From assembly GCA_024642705.1 (NCBI GenBank), contig JAHEAQ010000194.1, positions 1 through 32,614 of the forward strand: a stretch of DNA of 32,614 nucleotides, written 5' to 3'. Position numbers and translations under genes: made by a program. Below, in pieces: positions 1 to 10,400 of this stretch (position 1 is the first letter of the stretch; each line of letters starts with the position of its first letter). This stretch comes from Bacteroidota bacterium (GTDB lineage Bacteria > Bacteroidota > Bacteroidia > Chitinophagales > Saprospiraceae). The notes below the pieces were generated by a model. That model ran no database searches. It saw nothing but the letters and a program-made list of their open reading frames with translations, and had not been told where the DNA came from.

Positions 1-91
1 ACTAAAGAAAAATAAAACAAAAAATGTCGGAAATATTCGGAAAATGCTCATAAATATTAATTTTGACTTTGGAGATAATTCTTTGTTTGGA

Positions 92-1330
92 TTATCGAAT
101 CCAAACTTTTACACTTCCAATAGCAAAGTGATCGTCTGAATCTGCCAATGAATCTCCACCTACCACTATCCTAATTTGATTGCTCGGATTATCCGCAACC
201 ATACTAACCAATTTATATACATCTCTAGTGTTATCAGTCAAAGTCCTAAACAAACCAATACTTCCATGTCCCTCTTCAAACCAAGCTCCAGTCATAGATT
301 CTGTTGCATCACCTATTCCAGTTTTAAAGCCAGCAAATGCCATTCCTGCATCCCATGAGCCCAGGAAAAAATAATTGAATTCAACTTTCACTTCTGTATG
401 AGGTTTACCAGTAAGATCAATTAATTTTGTTAATACCGAGTTTACATTTTTTTGTTGAACTTCAAGAACCTTATTTGTAACAAAAGGGTTATTGATAACC
501 AAGTTTGAAGCAGTTAAAGAATTTGTGCTATTACCCCACGGATTGCCTATTTCAAAGGCTTGCCAACCATCATTACCACTATCGAAATTGGAATTGTAAA
601 CCATTTTCCAATCATAAAAATTCCCATACTTTATTCTACCATCAGCATTCAAATTAATGTCCCCGTTCATATATTTATTTCCATTAATGGTTTGGTTACC
701 ATTAATTACATGACTATTTGTAATTAGAGTCCCATAAATTATAGTATTCACAGGATTGGTCTGCATATCCATTCTAATTGCACCATTAACATATAAACCC
801 AATCGGCCATCCTCAATAGAAAACAAGCCACCATCCTCATCTCCACCAGGCTGGAAAGAGTATCCATTTATTGCTTTGTTATTGCTAAATGCCGCTAGCG
901 GCGATGCTGCAATTTTATCAGCTTTTACTTCTCCAGCACTTGGGAATAAGTTGCTTTCCCCAATCAATGATAAAGCGTATGGAGCAGGAGTTAATAAAAA
1001 TCTTGGGGTTAGTTCAGAACCACCTATGGTAACTCCAAGCCAATATGGTGTATCGAACATAACCCCAGTCATTGGATTTACTGTGCCAAGAATCACAGAA
1101 TATATTCCACTAGTAACTTCCACTTGGGGTTGTGTTTCTGACCATACCAATGTTCCTCCTGTCTCTTGATTATAAAGCTTAAATGTCATAGCATAAACAT
1201 CGTCAGAAACAGCTTGTCCATTAGATTTTTTCAATATACCTTGAAAACTAAGTTTTGCTTGACCATTGATGCTTAATGACAAAAAAATAAAACTTAAAAA
1301 CAAAATGAGGGAAAAATAAGGTGACTTCAT
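92..1330 (-). CDS. secreted fibre/lectin-like surface protein
   Basis: The 412-residue product starts with a signal peptide (about residues 1-24, ending in NGQA). Residues 27-85 carry a pattern I recognise from many Bacteroidota secreted proteins (FQG near 29, then FKLYN, then LVWSETQ, then a V-SG-Y-V-LG strand). Residues 180-240 are rich in short turns (NGAIRMD, INGNQTINGN, NADGRIKYG), as in phage-tail-like or trimeric beta-helix stalks. The last 165 residues, from about 245, look like a beta-sandwich (FDSGNDGW, paired hydrophobic strands) that could bind a ligand, possibly a carbohydrate; this last point is inference. There is no obvious type IX secretion C-terminal domain. The gene lies 237 bp downstream of the two-component regulator on the same strand, with a candidate operator between. 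The molecular function is unknown. Confidence 0.85.
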   Translation of the reverse strand: MKSPYFSLILFLSFIFLSLSINGQAKLSFQGILKKSNGQAVSDDVYAMTFKLYNQETGGTLVWSETQPQVEVTSGIYSVILGTVNPMTGVMFDTPYWLGVTIGGSELTPRFLLTPAPYALSLIGESNLFPSAGEVKADKIAASPLAAFSNNKAINGYSFQPGGDEDGGLFSIEDGRLGLYVNGAIRMDMQTNPVNTIIYGTLITNSHVINGNQTINGNKYMNGDINLNADGRIKYGNFYDWKMVYNSNFDSGNDGWQAFEIGNPWGNSTNSLTASNLVINNPFVTNKVLEVQQKNVNSVLTKLIDLTGKPHTEVKVEFNYFFLGSWDAGMAFAGFKTGIGDATESMTGAWFEEGHGSIGLFRTLTDNTRDVYKLVSMVADNPSNQIRIVVGGDSLADSDDHFAIGSVKVWIR

Positions 1331-1363
1331 AACATGAATTTTTTCTTAATTAAAATTGAATAG

Positions 1364-1371
1364 CTAAAGTA
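1364..1371 (-). promoter_or_regulatory. candidate -7 box of the secreted-protein gene
   Basis: Read on the minus strand the bases are TACTTTAG, one mismatch from the Bacteroidota -7 consensus TAnnTTTG. It lies 34 bp upstream of the start codon. No good -33 element is found at the usual distance; instead the proximal 21-bp repeat sits there, as expected for a promoter needing an activator. AT-rich sequence makes chance matches likely. Confidence 0.3.
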
Positions 1372-1391
1372 AATCAATGAAAAAATATCAT

Positions 1392-1433
1392 GTTGGAGTA
1401 TTGTAACTAAAAGGTGGACTATTGTAACAAAAC
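1392..1433 (-). promoter_or_regulatory. two abutting 21-bp direct repeats, candidate AraC-type operator
   Basis: Units 1392-1412 and 1413-1433 match at 17 of 21 positions, with a shared core that reads GTTACAATA on the minus strand followed by a TCC. A 21-bp period places both units on the same DNA face, which is how AraC-family proteins usually bind paired half-sites. The repeats lie between the hybrid regulator and the secreted-protein gene and upstream of the latter's start. That the neighbouring regulator binds here is inference. Confidence 0.5.
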
Positions 1434-1567
1434 CCATATAATTGACGTCAAAACAAACTTCCTAGATGTTAATTGCAATAAAATTCATTTATAAATTTTA
1501 TTGAATTTTTCCGTTTCATGGAGAGCTCTATAAAATAAATGGGATCAAAAAAAATCAATTTTGAGTT

Positions 1568-4500
1568 TTACCTTCCAAATTCATGTTCTGTTTTATTTCG
1601 AAACTCTAAAGGTGAAATTCCATATTCTTCAGAAAACACCCTGCTGAAATATTTGGGATCTGAAAAACCCACTCGGTAGGCTACTTCTGAAATCGTAAAA
1701 TTTTCATTTGAAATCAAAATTTTTGCTTTTTGAAGTCGGATTAGCCTAATATACTTAGATGTAGAATAATTGGTGAGTGCCTTAATTTTACGGTGCAATT
1801 GCATTCTGCTCATCAACAGATTTTTGCATATTATGTCAATTGATAAATCTAAATTTTCTGAATCATTCTCAATTATATTTCTAAACTTTAAAAGGAAATC
1901 ACTTTCAATTTCTTCGTTTGGAATTGGAACAAAATTGGTTTCAGAAATTTTTCTGTAACTTTCATGAAGCTTTGTTCTGGCAATTAGCAAGTTTTGAATC
2001 TGCAAAAGGAGTTCTTCTCTATGAAATGGCTTTGCCATGTATATATCTGCACCTTTAGTGAGGCCAGCAAGTTTATCTTCAATAGAAGCTCTCGCAGTTA
2101 ACATTAACAAAGGAATGTGGCTCGTCCTTTTATCCTTTTTCAAAATATTGCACATTTCTAAGCCATCCATAATAGGCATCATTACGTCACTAATTATTAT
2201 ATCTGGAATTGTTTCAAAGGCTTTTTGCACACCGTCTTTACCATTATTAGCCGATAAAATGTAAAATGAATCCTCTAAACAGCTCTTCAAAAAAAACATT
2301 ACATCACTATTATCTTCAACTATCAGTAACAAAGGCAAATTATCCTCTTGATAATAGTTTGCAAGTTTATCCCCATTAATATTAGCATCTAAATTTGAGC
2401 TAATTTCTGGAAAAGAAATTATATCTTCAAATTTCGCTTGACGGGCATCTTTTGTAATTGGAAATGTAAGATGCATCTCTGTTCCCTTATCAATTTCACT
2501 AACTACTTTTATGTCTCCACCAAGTAATTCTACTAGTTCTTTTGTAAGTGCAAGCCCAATTCCAGAACCTTCGCTTTTTCTGGTGCTTGAATTATCAGCT
2601 TGATAAAATCTATCAAAAATATGGGGTAAATTTATTGCAGAAATTCCAATCCCAGAATCCACAACTTTTAGGTAAAATTGCTTTGAAAAATCGCCTCCAT
2701 TTTCCAATGAATCATGAAGATCAGAATTTTTCTCTAACATTTGAACATTCACAAATCCTCCAATTGGGGTAAACTTTATTGCATTTGATATAATATTCGA
2801 AACAATATTCAACATTTTCACAGGATCATAATCCATTTGAATTTGGCTATTGTCACTTAAGAACTCAAGATTTATATCCTTTGATTCTGCTAATGTCTCA
2901 AATGATTCACACACATATTTGATGAAAGAAATTATATCTCCTTGAATTAGATTAACTTTTAGGCCATTTGATTCTAATTTAGCAAGATCTAACATTTGGT
3001 TGATAAGAGACAATAGACTTATCCCATTTCTTTTTATAAGTTTAAGACCAATAATCAATTCTTTATTTGGTTGGTTAATCAGTTTTTCTGCCATTCCAAT
3101 AATTACCGTCAATGGGGTTCTAAATTCATGGGTAATATTAGCATAAAGGCGTGTTTTCAGCTTATCCATTTCAACAAGCCTATTTGCTTCAGATCTTTCT
3201 TTTTGCCTTTGTAGCTGATAATTGAAAAGTATAATTAAGCTCAAAAAGAAAATAAAAAGATATGTTCCATAGGCCCACCATGTTCTCCACCAAGGTGGTA
3301 AGACTTTCAAGTTTGCTGATATTTCTTCTTTTTTCCATACCCCATCTTTGTTTGAAGCTTTCACTTTAAAAATGTAATTACCAAAGGGTAAATTGGTATA
3401 AGTTGCAGAAGCAAATGCACCACTATTCCTCCATTCATTGTCAAATCCTTCTAATTTGTATTGATATTGGTTGAGGGTTGGTTCAGCAAAGTGTAAAGCA
3501 GCGAAGTTGAAATTAATTACTTTTTCATCATGTTTAAAAATAATTTTAGGAGGGATCGGAAAGATTAAACTTTGATTTTCATATTTTTTAAGGACCGAAA
3601 TACCTTTTATTGAAGATATTTCTGTAAAAACTAAATTAAAAAATGATGTGTCATCTTTTATTTCTGAAGGGGAAAAAACATTGAAACCATTTAAACCTCC
3701 AAAATACATTTTCCCTGATATTTTGCTTTTTAAACAAGTTCCATAACCAAATTCTTCCCCTTGAAGACCATCACTTCTTGAAAAATTTTTAAATTTTTTG
3801 CTATTTGGATTATACTTAGAAATTCCATTTTCAGTGCTCAGCCAAAGATTGCCATTTTCATCCATTAAAATTCCCTGAATATTTCGTTCTATAATTCCTT
3901 CTTTTTCAGTAAATCTTTGACCAATGAATGATCCATTTTGATTTTCTAGCCTAAATAATCCTTGTCTAGACCCAACCCAAATTAAATCTTCGGATTCGGA
4001 AAAAACAAAACTTATTTTTGCGTCAATGAATCCTGATTTATCATTTTCCAAAGAAATTTCAGCCAATTGACCAGTTTCCAAATTATATTTAAAAAAACCT
4101 ACTCCTTTTTCACTAATCCAAAGATTGTGGTTCTGATCTATAATAGCCAAAGGTTCATTAACAGTCTTTGCTTGTTCGACAGCATTGACAGGAATAAAGT
4201 CTTTGGTATAAGTATCATATTTGAACAATCGAAATGGAAAATAACATAAAGCCCATAATGTTCCATTTGAATCTTGATCTAGAAAATATATGATCTTATC
4301 TTCCACTGTAGTGGTTTTTGAACCTTTAGATTCCCACTTTGTAAATTTTTTAGATATTTTATCAAATATATATAGGCCATTATTTGTCCCAATCCATAGC
4401 TTATTTTCATTCCCTAGAAAATTTTTAATGCAATAAATATCAAATATATGGTCATTAGAAATTTCAGCAGGTATTTTGAAAGGTTCAATATTTCCTGATT

Positions 4501-5761
4501 CTGGATCAAATTTATTTATTCCATTTTCAGTTGCAATCCAAATTATCCCATTTGATTCTTCATAAAAAGAGTTGACTATTGAATTAGATAAAGAATTTTG
4601 TTGCATTGCAACACTTCGATAATGTCCAAATTTGTTTTTTGATGGGACATATTTATTTAGTCCATTACCCCAAGTTGTAATCCATATAACTCCATTCCTA
4701 TCAATATTAATATCTGTAATGGTATTGTGACTAATACTTTTTGGATCAAGAGGGTTATTTGCAAGGTAATATTTTTGTGAAGTTTCAGGATCAATCACCA
4801 TTAATCCATTAAAATTCATACCTATCCAAACTTTTCCATCTCCATCAAAACAAATTGCATTAATCCTATTTTCTGATGCCGATCCTGCTTTCTGATTATT
4901 AAGACCTATTGCATAACTGGTAATTTCTCCACTTGTGGTGTCCAGTTGAATCAGATCATTCATAAAGCCGCCAAGCCAAACTGAACCTAGCTTGTCAAAT
5001 GCCAAATCAAGAACCTTTTTAATCTGAACTTCATATTTTCTAATAAATCTTTTACTCGAATTTCCGCTCCAATTAGAAATACAATAGATTTCAGAATCAG
5101 TAACTGCCCATAATTTATCCTGTTCATTCTCTATCTTTGCTAGCCGCACATTTTCGAGTTCTTTTAAGAAAATTTCAGATTTAGTGACAGTATTTAATTC
5201 TGGATTAAATTTCAAAAGCCCATCTTTTTTGGAAACTACCCAAAGATTCTCTGCTTTATCCTCTAGAATCTGTGTTACATAAACTTTATCGGTTACCTTT
5301 TTTTTCCAGGTTATTTCAATATTTTGGAATCCATTCGCTTCTACATTGAATTTAGAAAGTAACCCTGAGGAGGAAATTGCCCAAAATTGTCCTTTTTTAT
5401 CTTCAAAAACATTCAAAATATCATCATCAGATAATCCAATTGATTCTTCAGCATTGCTCTTATATTGGACGAATTCAAAACCATTGTATTTAAATATTCC
5501 ATTTATAGAGCATATCCATAAAAAGCCCTGTGAATCTTGATAAATAGAATGTAAATTTGGACCATTGAGGCCCAAAGAATAATCAATTTTTTCAAATTGT
5601 ACGAGATTAGAAAAATTTTGACTGTAGACGGAAATTGAGCTAAGTAAAGAAAACCAAAAAAATAGGATATGTATTAAAGATATAATCTTTGCAAAACATT
5701 TTTTATAATCAATATTCAATTGATTATAAAAATAATTATGCAAATTAAGTATGTTCAACAA
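1568..5761 (-). CDS. hybrid two-component system sensor/regulator (HTCS)
   Basis: This is a complete one-protein phosphorelay of 1397 residues. In order: an N-terminal hydrophobic signal/anchor (about 24-48), a periplasmic two-component-regulator beta-propeller with repeated LW-I/V-G and NGL/NGI blades (about 50-700), a Y_Y_Y domain (about 756-817), a membrane helix (about 828-848), a histidine-kinase dimerisation domain with His878 in THEFRTP, an ATPase domain with N-box Asn993 and glycine motifs near 1035 and 1066, a receiver with Asp1149/1150, phosphoacceptor Asp1192 and Lys1244, and an AraC-type DNA-binding domain (about 1307-1390). The family normally senses a glycan fragment in the periplasm and activates nearby genes. 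No glycan-utilisation genes (SusC/SusD, glycosidases) lie beside it, so the likeliest visible target is the secreted protein downstream. The start is the only upstream Met; a short untranslated extension is possible. Confidence 0.95.
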   Translation of the reverse strand: MLNILNLHNYFYNQLNIDYKKCFAKIISLIHILFFWFSLLSSISVYSQNFSNLVQFEKIDYSLGLNGPNLHSIYQDSQGFLWICSINGIFKYNGFEFVQYKSNAEESIGLSDDDILNVFEDKKGQFWAISSSGLLSKFNVEANGFQNIEITWKKKVTDKVYVTQILEDKAENLWVVSKKDGLLKFNPELNTVTKSEIFLKELENVRLAKIENEQDKLWAVTDSEIYCISNWSGNSSKRFIRKYEVQIKKVLDLAFDKLGSVWLGGFMNDLIQLDTTSGEITSYAIGLNNQKAGSASENRINAICFDGDGKVWIGMNFNGLMVIDPETSQKYYLANNPLDPKSISHNTITDINIDRNGVIWITTWGNGLNKYVPSKNKFGHYRSVAMQQNSLSNSIVNSFYEESNGIIWIATENGINKFDPESGNIEPFKIPAEISNDHIFDIYCIKNFLGNENKLWIGTNNGLYIFDKISKKFTKWESKGSKTTTVEDKIIYFLDQDSNGTLWALCYFPFRLFKYDTYTKDFIPVNAVEQAKTVNEPLAIIDQNHNLWISEKGVGFFKYNLETGQLAEISLENDKSGFIDAKISFVFSESEDLIWVGSRQGLFRLENQNGSFIGQRFTEKEGIIERNIQGILMDENGNLWLSTENGISKYNPNSKKFKNFSRSDGLQGEEFGYGTCLKSKISGKMYFGGLNGFNVFSPSEIKDDTSFFNLVFTEISSIKGISVLKKYENQSLIFPIPPKIIFKHDEKVINFNFAALHFAEPTLNQYQYKLEGFDNEWRNSGAFASATYTNLPFGNYIFKVKASNKDGVWKKEEISANLKVLPPWWRTWWAYGTYLFIFFLSLIILFNYQLQRQKERSEANRLVEMDKLKTRLYANITHEFRTPLTVIIGMAEKLINQPNKELIIGLKLIKRNGISLLSLINQMLDLAKLESNGLKVNLIQGDIISFIKYVCESFETLAESKDINLEFLSDNSQIQMDYDPVKMLNIVSNIISNAIKFTPIGGFVNVQMLEKNSDLHDSLENGGDFSKQFYLKVVDSGIGISAINLPHIFDRFYQADNSSTRKSEGSGIGLALTKELVELLGGDIKVVSEIDKGTEMHLTFPITKDARQAKFEDIISFPEISSNLDANINGDKLANYYQEDNLPLLLIVEDNSDVMFFLKSCLEDSFYILSANNGKDGVQKAFETIPDIIISDVMMPIMDGLEMCNILKKDKRTSHIPLLMLTARASIEDKLAGLTKGADIYMAKPFHREELLLQIQNLLIARTKLHESYRKISETNFVPIPNEEIESDFLLKFRNIIENDSENLDLSIDIICKNLLMSRMQLHRKIKALTNYSTSKYIRLIRLQKAKILISNENFTISEVAYRVGFSDPKYFSRVFSEEYGISPLEFRNKTEHEFGR

Positions 5762-5971
5762 AACAAATTTTTAGGTCTAAAGGGAATTAAACAAAATAAA
5801 AAAAGATTTATCTAATTTTTATTATTTTTTAAAAAAATAATCCTTGAATCAGTCCCTAATTAATAAATAAATTTAAAAAAATAATTGTGAAAATAAATTT
5901 ACCCAATAAAACCTATCTATCTATAAAGTTAGAAACCTATGCAAAAGAATAACTTGATTTATCTAAATGGG

Positions 5972-6005
5972 TTTGAGTATAAATGGACAAATAATTTTAT
6001 ATTTT
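5972..6005 (+). promoter_or_regulatory. weak candidate promoter of the amidohydrolase gene
   Basis: TTTG at 5972-5975 and TATATTTT at 5998-6005 (one mismatch from TAnnTTTG) are separated by 22 bp. The leader would be very short, with the start codon at 6023. The surrounding 261-bp divergent gap is extremely AT-rich, so this is a weak call; nothing else stands out in the gap. Confidence 0.22.
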
Positions 6006-6022
6006 TATAAAAAATAATAAAT

Positions 6023-7255
6023 ATGACTCGAATATTATTGGTATTGACAGGACTATTGCTTTCACTCAATTTTTTAATAGCTCAAAAAATATATTCCGAT
6101 CAAAAATATGCTTTAATCAATGCCCAAATTGTAGATATCGAAAATCAGACTATTACAAAGGGTTCTGTACTTGTCAACAAAGGAAAAATCGCAGCCATAA
6201 AAAATCCCGGATTCAATCAGTTTGATGATTACCAAATAATAGATTTAGAAAATACATATCTCTTGGCAGGAATGATTGATGTGCATAGTCATCTTAATAG
6301 TATTTCCTCTGCAAAAAGAGCTTTAATGTCAGGAGTAACAACTGTAAGGGGCGCAAGTGTTCCAGCTTATCAAGATGTTAGCATAAGTCAAATGGTTTTC
6401 AAAGGTCAACTAGAAGGACCTGATTTGATACCTGCAGGCGTATATGTCACTCCTGTTTTAGGTGAGACAATCCTTGCGGACCCAAGACTCGGAATTTTAA
6501 CAGATTCTGTAGACAGCGAGGCAGAACTTAGGCATTTGGTGAAAATTAATATTGATAGAGGTGCAAAATTTATCAAAACCAGAGGCACTGAGCGAGCTGG
6601 ATTGCCCAATACTGACCCAAGAAAACAAACCTTTACCACTCAACAATTAAAATGGATAGTAGAGGAAGCAGCACTTCAGAATATCCCTGTAATGGTTCAC
6701 GCTCATGGTGATGAAGGGGCAAGAGCTGCAGTTGAAGCAGGTGCAAGAAGCATAGAACACGGGACTTATCTAAGCGATGAAACCTTAAGATTAATGAAAT
6801 CGAAAGATGTTTTTCTTGTTCCAACTTTTATAACCTTATTAGATCTTGTGGAACCAGGAGGAGATTATGATGATCCAGTCATTCATATGAGAGGAAAATA
6901 CATGATTCCTAAAGGTGAGCGAACCATCAAGTCCGCAATGAAAATAGGCGTAAAAATAGCTACTGGTGCCGATAACAATTATGCTGAAGAGACAACAAGC
7001 TTGGTCTCTATGGAAGTGGAGGAGTATATAAGGCTGGGAATGCCTCCTTGGGAAGCACTAAAAACTACCACTTCACTTGCTGCAGAATTATGCGGCATTG
7101 ACAAAATAACGGGTAAATTGAAAATAGGTTATGAGGCTGATTTAATTGCCGTTCCTGACAATCCAATTGAAGACCCGAAAGCACTCCAGGATGTTATCAT
7201 GGTAATGAGCAATGGAAATTTAAGTTTGTTACGTCTTCCTTTTGGAAAAAATTAG
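6023..7255 (+). CDS. exported metal-dependent amidohydrolase (imidazolonepropionase/prolidase-like)
   Basis: The 410-residue product has a signal peptide (about 1-20, ending in LIAQ) and the amidohydrolase fold. Metal and active-site positions are visible in order: H88 and H90 in DVHSH, Lys185 in FIKTRG (candidate carboxylated lysine), H226/H228 in VHAHG, H246 in IEHG and Asp317 in TGAD. The C-terminus has the usual small beta-sandwich closing strands (GYEADLIAVPDNP). Related exported enzymes hydrolyse cyclic amides or Xaa-Pro dipeptides; the substrate cannot be read from sequence. It is transcribed divergently from the hybrid regulator and separated by 147 bp from the next gene, so it is probably monocistronic. 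Confidence 0.9.
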   Translation: MTRILLVLTGLLLSLNFLIAQKIYSDQKYALINAQIVDIENQTITKGSVLVNKGKIAAIKNPGFNQFDDYQIIDLENTYLLAGMIDVHSHLNSISSAKRALMSGVTTVRGASVPAYQDVSISQMVFKGQLEGPDLIPAGVYVTPVLGETILADPRLGILTDSVDSEAELRHLVKINIDRGAKFIKTRGTERAGLPNTDPRKQTFTTQQLKWIVEEAALQNIPVMVHAHGDEGARAAVEAGARSIEHGTYLSDETLRLMKSKDVFLVPTFITLLDLVEPGGDYDDPVIHMRGKYMIPKGERTIKSAMKIGVKIATGADNNYAEETTSLVSMEVEEYIRLGMPPWEALKTTTSLAAELCGIDKITGKLKIGYEADLIAVPDNPIEDPKALQDVIMVMSNGNLSLLRLPFGKN

Positions 7256-7402
7256 ACATCCTTACTAAAAGCCAAACACATCAAATTATTTCTTTTTGCT
7301 AGCTTATGTGGTTCACCATTATTTGTTCAATAGAAAATGGGTTTCATAAAATGAATAAAATTTAATTAATTTTAATTTCTAGATTCATAAAACTCAGAAA
7401 TA

Positions 7403-10400
7403 ATGGCAAAGAGTAAAAAATTTGGGACTTTTAGTGGCGTTTTTACTCCTTCGATTTTAACTATTCTAGGTGTGATCATGTACTTGCGTTTCCCAGCAAT
7501 AATTGGGCAGGCAGGTTTGATCAACACCATTGGAATCATTGTAATTGCTCACATTATTTCAATTACCACAGGTCTTAGTGTAGCATCCCTTTCTACAGAT
7601 AAACCTGTGCAGAATGGTGGTACATATTTTATGATTTCCAGAAGTTTGGGATTGCCTATTGGCGGTACTTTAGGACTTGCATTATTTGTTGGGTTGTCCT
7701 TTAGTGTCAGTTTGTATTTAATTGGGTTTGCAGAAAGTTTCTTGCAATATTGGAATCTTGAAAATAACATTCAGACCATAAGAATTACAGGTACAATAAT
7801 ACTTATTGTCGTAACAACAATCACATTCATAAGTACATCATTGGCAATTAAATCGCAGTACTTTATTATGGCTGCTATAATATTGTCATTGATTTCAATA
7901 TTTTTTGGATTTGGCCGACATGATTTTGCACCAACTGAGGTTAATTTTGCGCCCTTAGCAACTACGGCTCCCTTTATGGTTTTATTTGGAATCTTTTTTC
8001 CAGCTGTAACTGGGTTTGAAGCAGGAGTTTCAATGTCTGGAGATTTGAAAGATCCCAAAAAATCACTACCCTATGGAGCAATGCTTGCGGTAGGAGTCGG
8101 TTTTGTGGTTTATATTGGATTAGCACTTTTCTATGCATTTACTGTAGATTCAAATGCATTGGTGAATGATCCCCAAATTTTATTTAAGATTTCATTGTCT
8201 CCGACATTGGTGATCATTGGAATATGGGGAGCTACATTGTCTTCGGCATTAGGAAGCATATTAGGGGCGCCTAGAATTTTGCAAGCCATCGCTATGGATA
8301 AAATTGTCGGTAAATTTTTTGCTAAAGGAACATCTAAAACGAATGAGCCAAGAAATGCATTATTGGTTGCATTTGTAATTGCAGAAGCAGGCATCTTGAT
8401 TGGGGAACTTGATGTTATTGCGCGAATCGTATCGATGTTTTTTATTACAACCTATGCTTTTTTAAATTTAGCTGCAGCTATTGAAAGTTGGTCAAGTTCA
8501 GATTATAGGCCAGCATTTAAGATTCCAAAATTTGTATCTGTGCTTGGTGCGCTGGCTGCTTTTATTGTTATGATATTATTGGATTTCTTAGCACTTGTAG
8601 GAGCGATTGTTGTTTTGGGAATGCTTTACTTTTATTTGCAACGGAAAGAACTCATTCTTGAAAGTGGTGATGCATGGAGTAGTTTTTGGACCAATCTAGC
8701 TAAAAAATCTCTTTTGAATCTGACTCAGAAAAAGGGAAACAACAGGAATTGGAGACCAAATATATTGCTGTTCAGTGGTGCAGAAACAACACGTCCCCAC
8801 CTTATAGAAATGGGTCTTTCGCTAACTGGAAAGTTGGGCGCTTTAACTGCATTCAATTTAATCCATTCTAAGCAATCCAATACCGAAATTGTACCATCAG
8901 ACGCCAAAGAAAAAAAACAAAATCACTTCACTAGAGACTTTCATTGCGAATCAATATCTAGTGGAATTAAAACAGTTTCAAGCGTATATGGTTTTAGCGG
9001 ATTTGAACCCAATACCGTATTGATGGGGTGGAGTCGAGATGTACAGAATGCAAATTTCCTAGCTGACATCATATATGACCTTAAATCAAAAAACCTAAAT
9101 GCTGCATTTTTGGATTATGATCAAGACAATGGATTTGGTAAAAAGCAAAATATTGACATTTGGTGGAATGGAAGAGGTCGTTTTTTGAGTTTTGCTCTTA
9201 ATATTTTGAAATTTCTTTCTTCCGATCCTTCATGGAGAGACGCAAAAGCAAGAATACTTATTATCAATGGTCAGACTGCAATGGAAGACAGTATTATTAG
9301 GAATACGAATATCATTCTTTCTGATAAAAGGATTAATGCAGAAGTTAAAGTCATTAACAATGATTTTGGATCTCATTCTAGAGAAGAAATAATTAATACT
9401 GAATCTATGGGAGCAGATCTTTTATTGTTGGGAATTTCTCAAAATAAAAGCTCCTATTCAACTGAATACATAAAATACATCAATCGTTTATCAAATCTTC
9501 CTTCAAGCTTTTTGCTATTAAGTCCAGCAAATGAGTTTGATGAAATTTCATTATTCAAAAATCTCCAATCAAAGGTAAAAGTAGAAGAATTCAACAAAGA
9601 ATCTTCAGCTATAGTTGACTTGCCCGACTTTAAAAGCAACATCATTTCCAACAGGATAGAAAATTTAGATGCTGATTGCATGAAGTTGGGAAGAAAATTT
9701 ATCGACAAATCTTTTAGTAAGGTAATTGGAACGGTTCAAACATTGGAGCTAGAACTCAAATATATTGCAACTCAAAACAAATCCTCCCTGACTAAAGAAA
9801 TTGAAGAAGGTGGAAAACATAATTTCGTCAAGATCATTTCACGTAATCATCAACTTTATTTGAGAAAAATTGCGCACCAATTTAAGCAAAGGAATGAAGG
9901 ATTGCTTAATGAACTAAAAAACGATTTAAGGCAAAGTATTTCTGAATTGATATCAGGAATCAACAATTACATTTATGACATTCCAGATTCAGTTACCATT
10001 TCATATTTGGCAAATAATAATAAAACCAAAGAAATAAATTTCAAATATAAAAAAGGTTTAACCCATTATGTAAATACTTTAGTAAAGCCAGAACTTAAAC
10101 AACAACTAAACTTACTTGAGGAAATTACGGTAGAGCAAATTGTTCAAACCAGAACATTGTTGTTTGGTATTAATGACAGTTATGAAAAATTGGAATTCAC
10201 TAAGGGTGAAAATTTTGAAGAAACAATCAATGGTCTCCACCTTCAATTAATTGAATTTGATGCATTAGAAAACAACTTGATTCAATTTAAAAAACATACT
10301 GATTCTATGCTTATGCAAGCATTCAGGAATGTATCAATGAGCATTGGTTCAGATATGGATGAAGTTCAGCAAAAAGGTATAACAAAGAAATATTCAACTT

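Noticed and set aside
756-1169. 137-codon plus-strand frame opposite the secreted-protein gene
   Set aside because: The opposite strand encodes a coherent signal peptide and beta-rich protein; the plus frame has no recognisable features and is a shadow.
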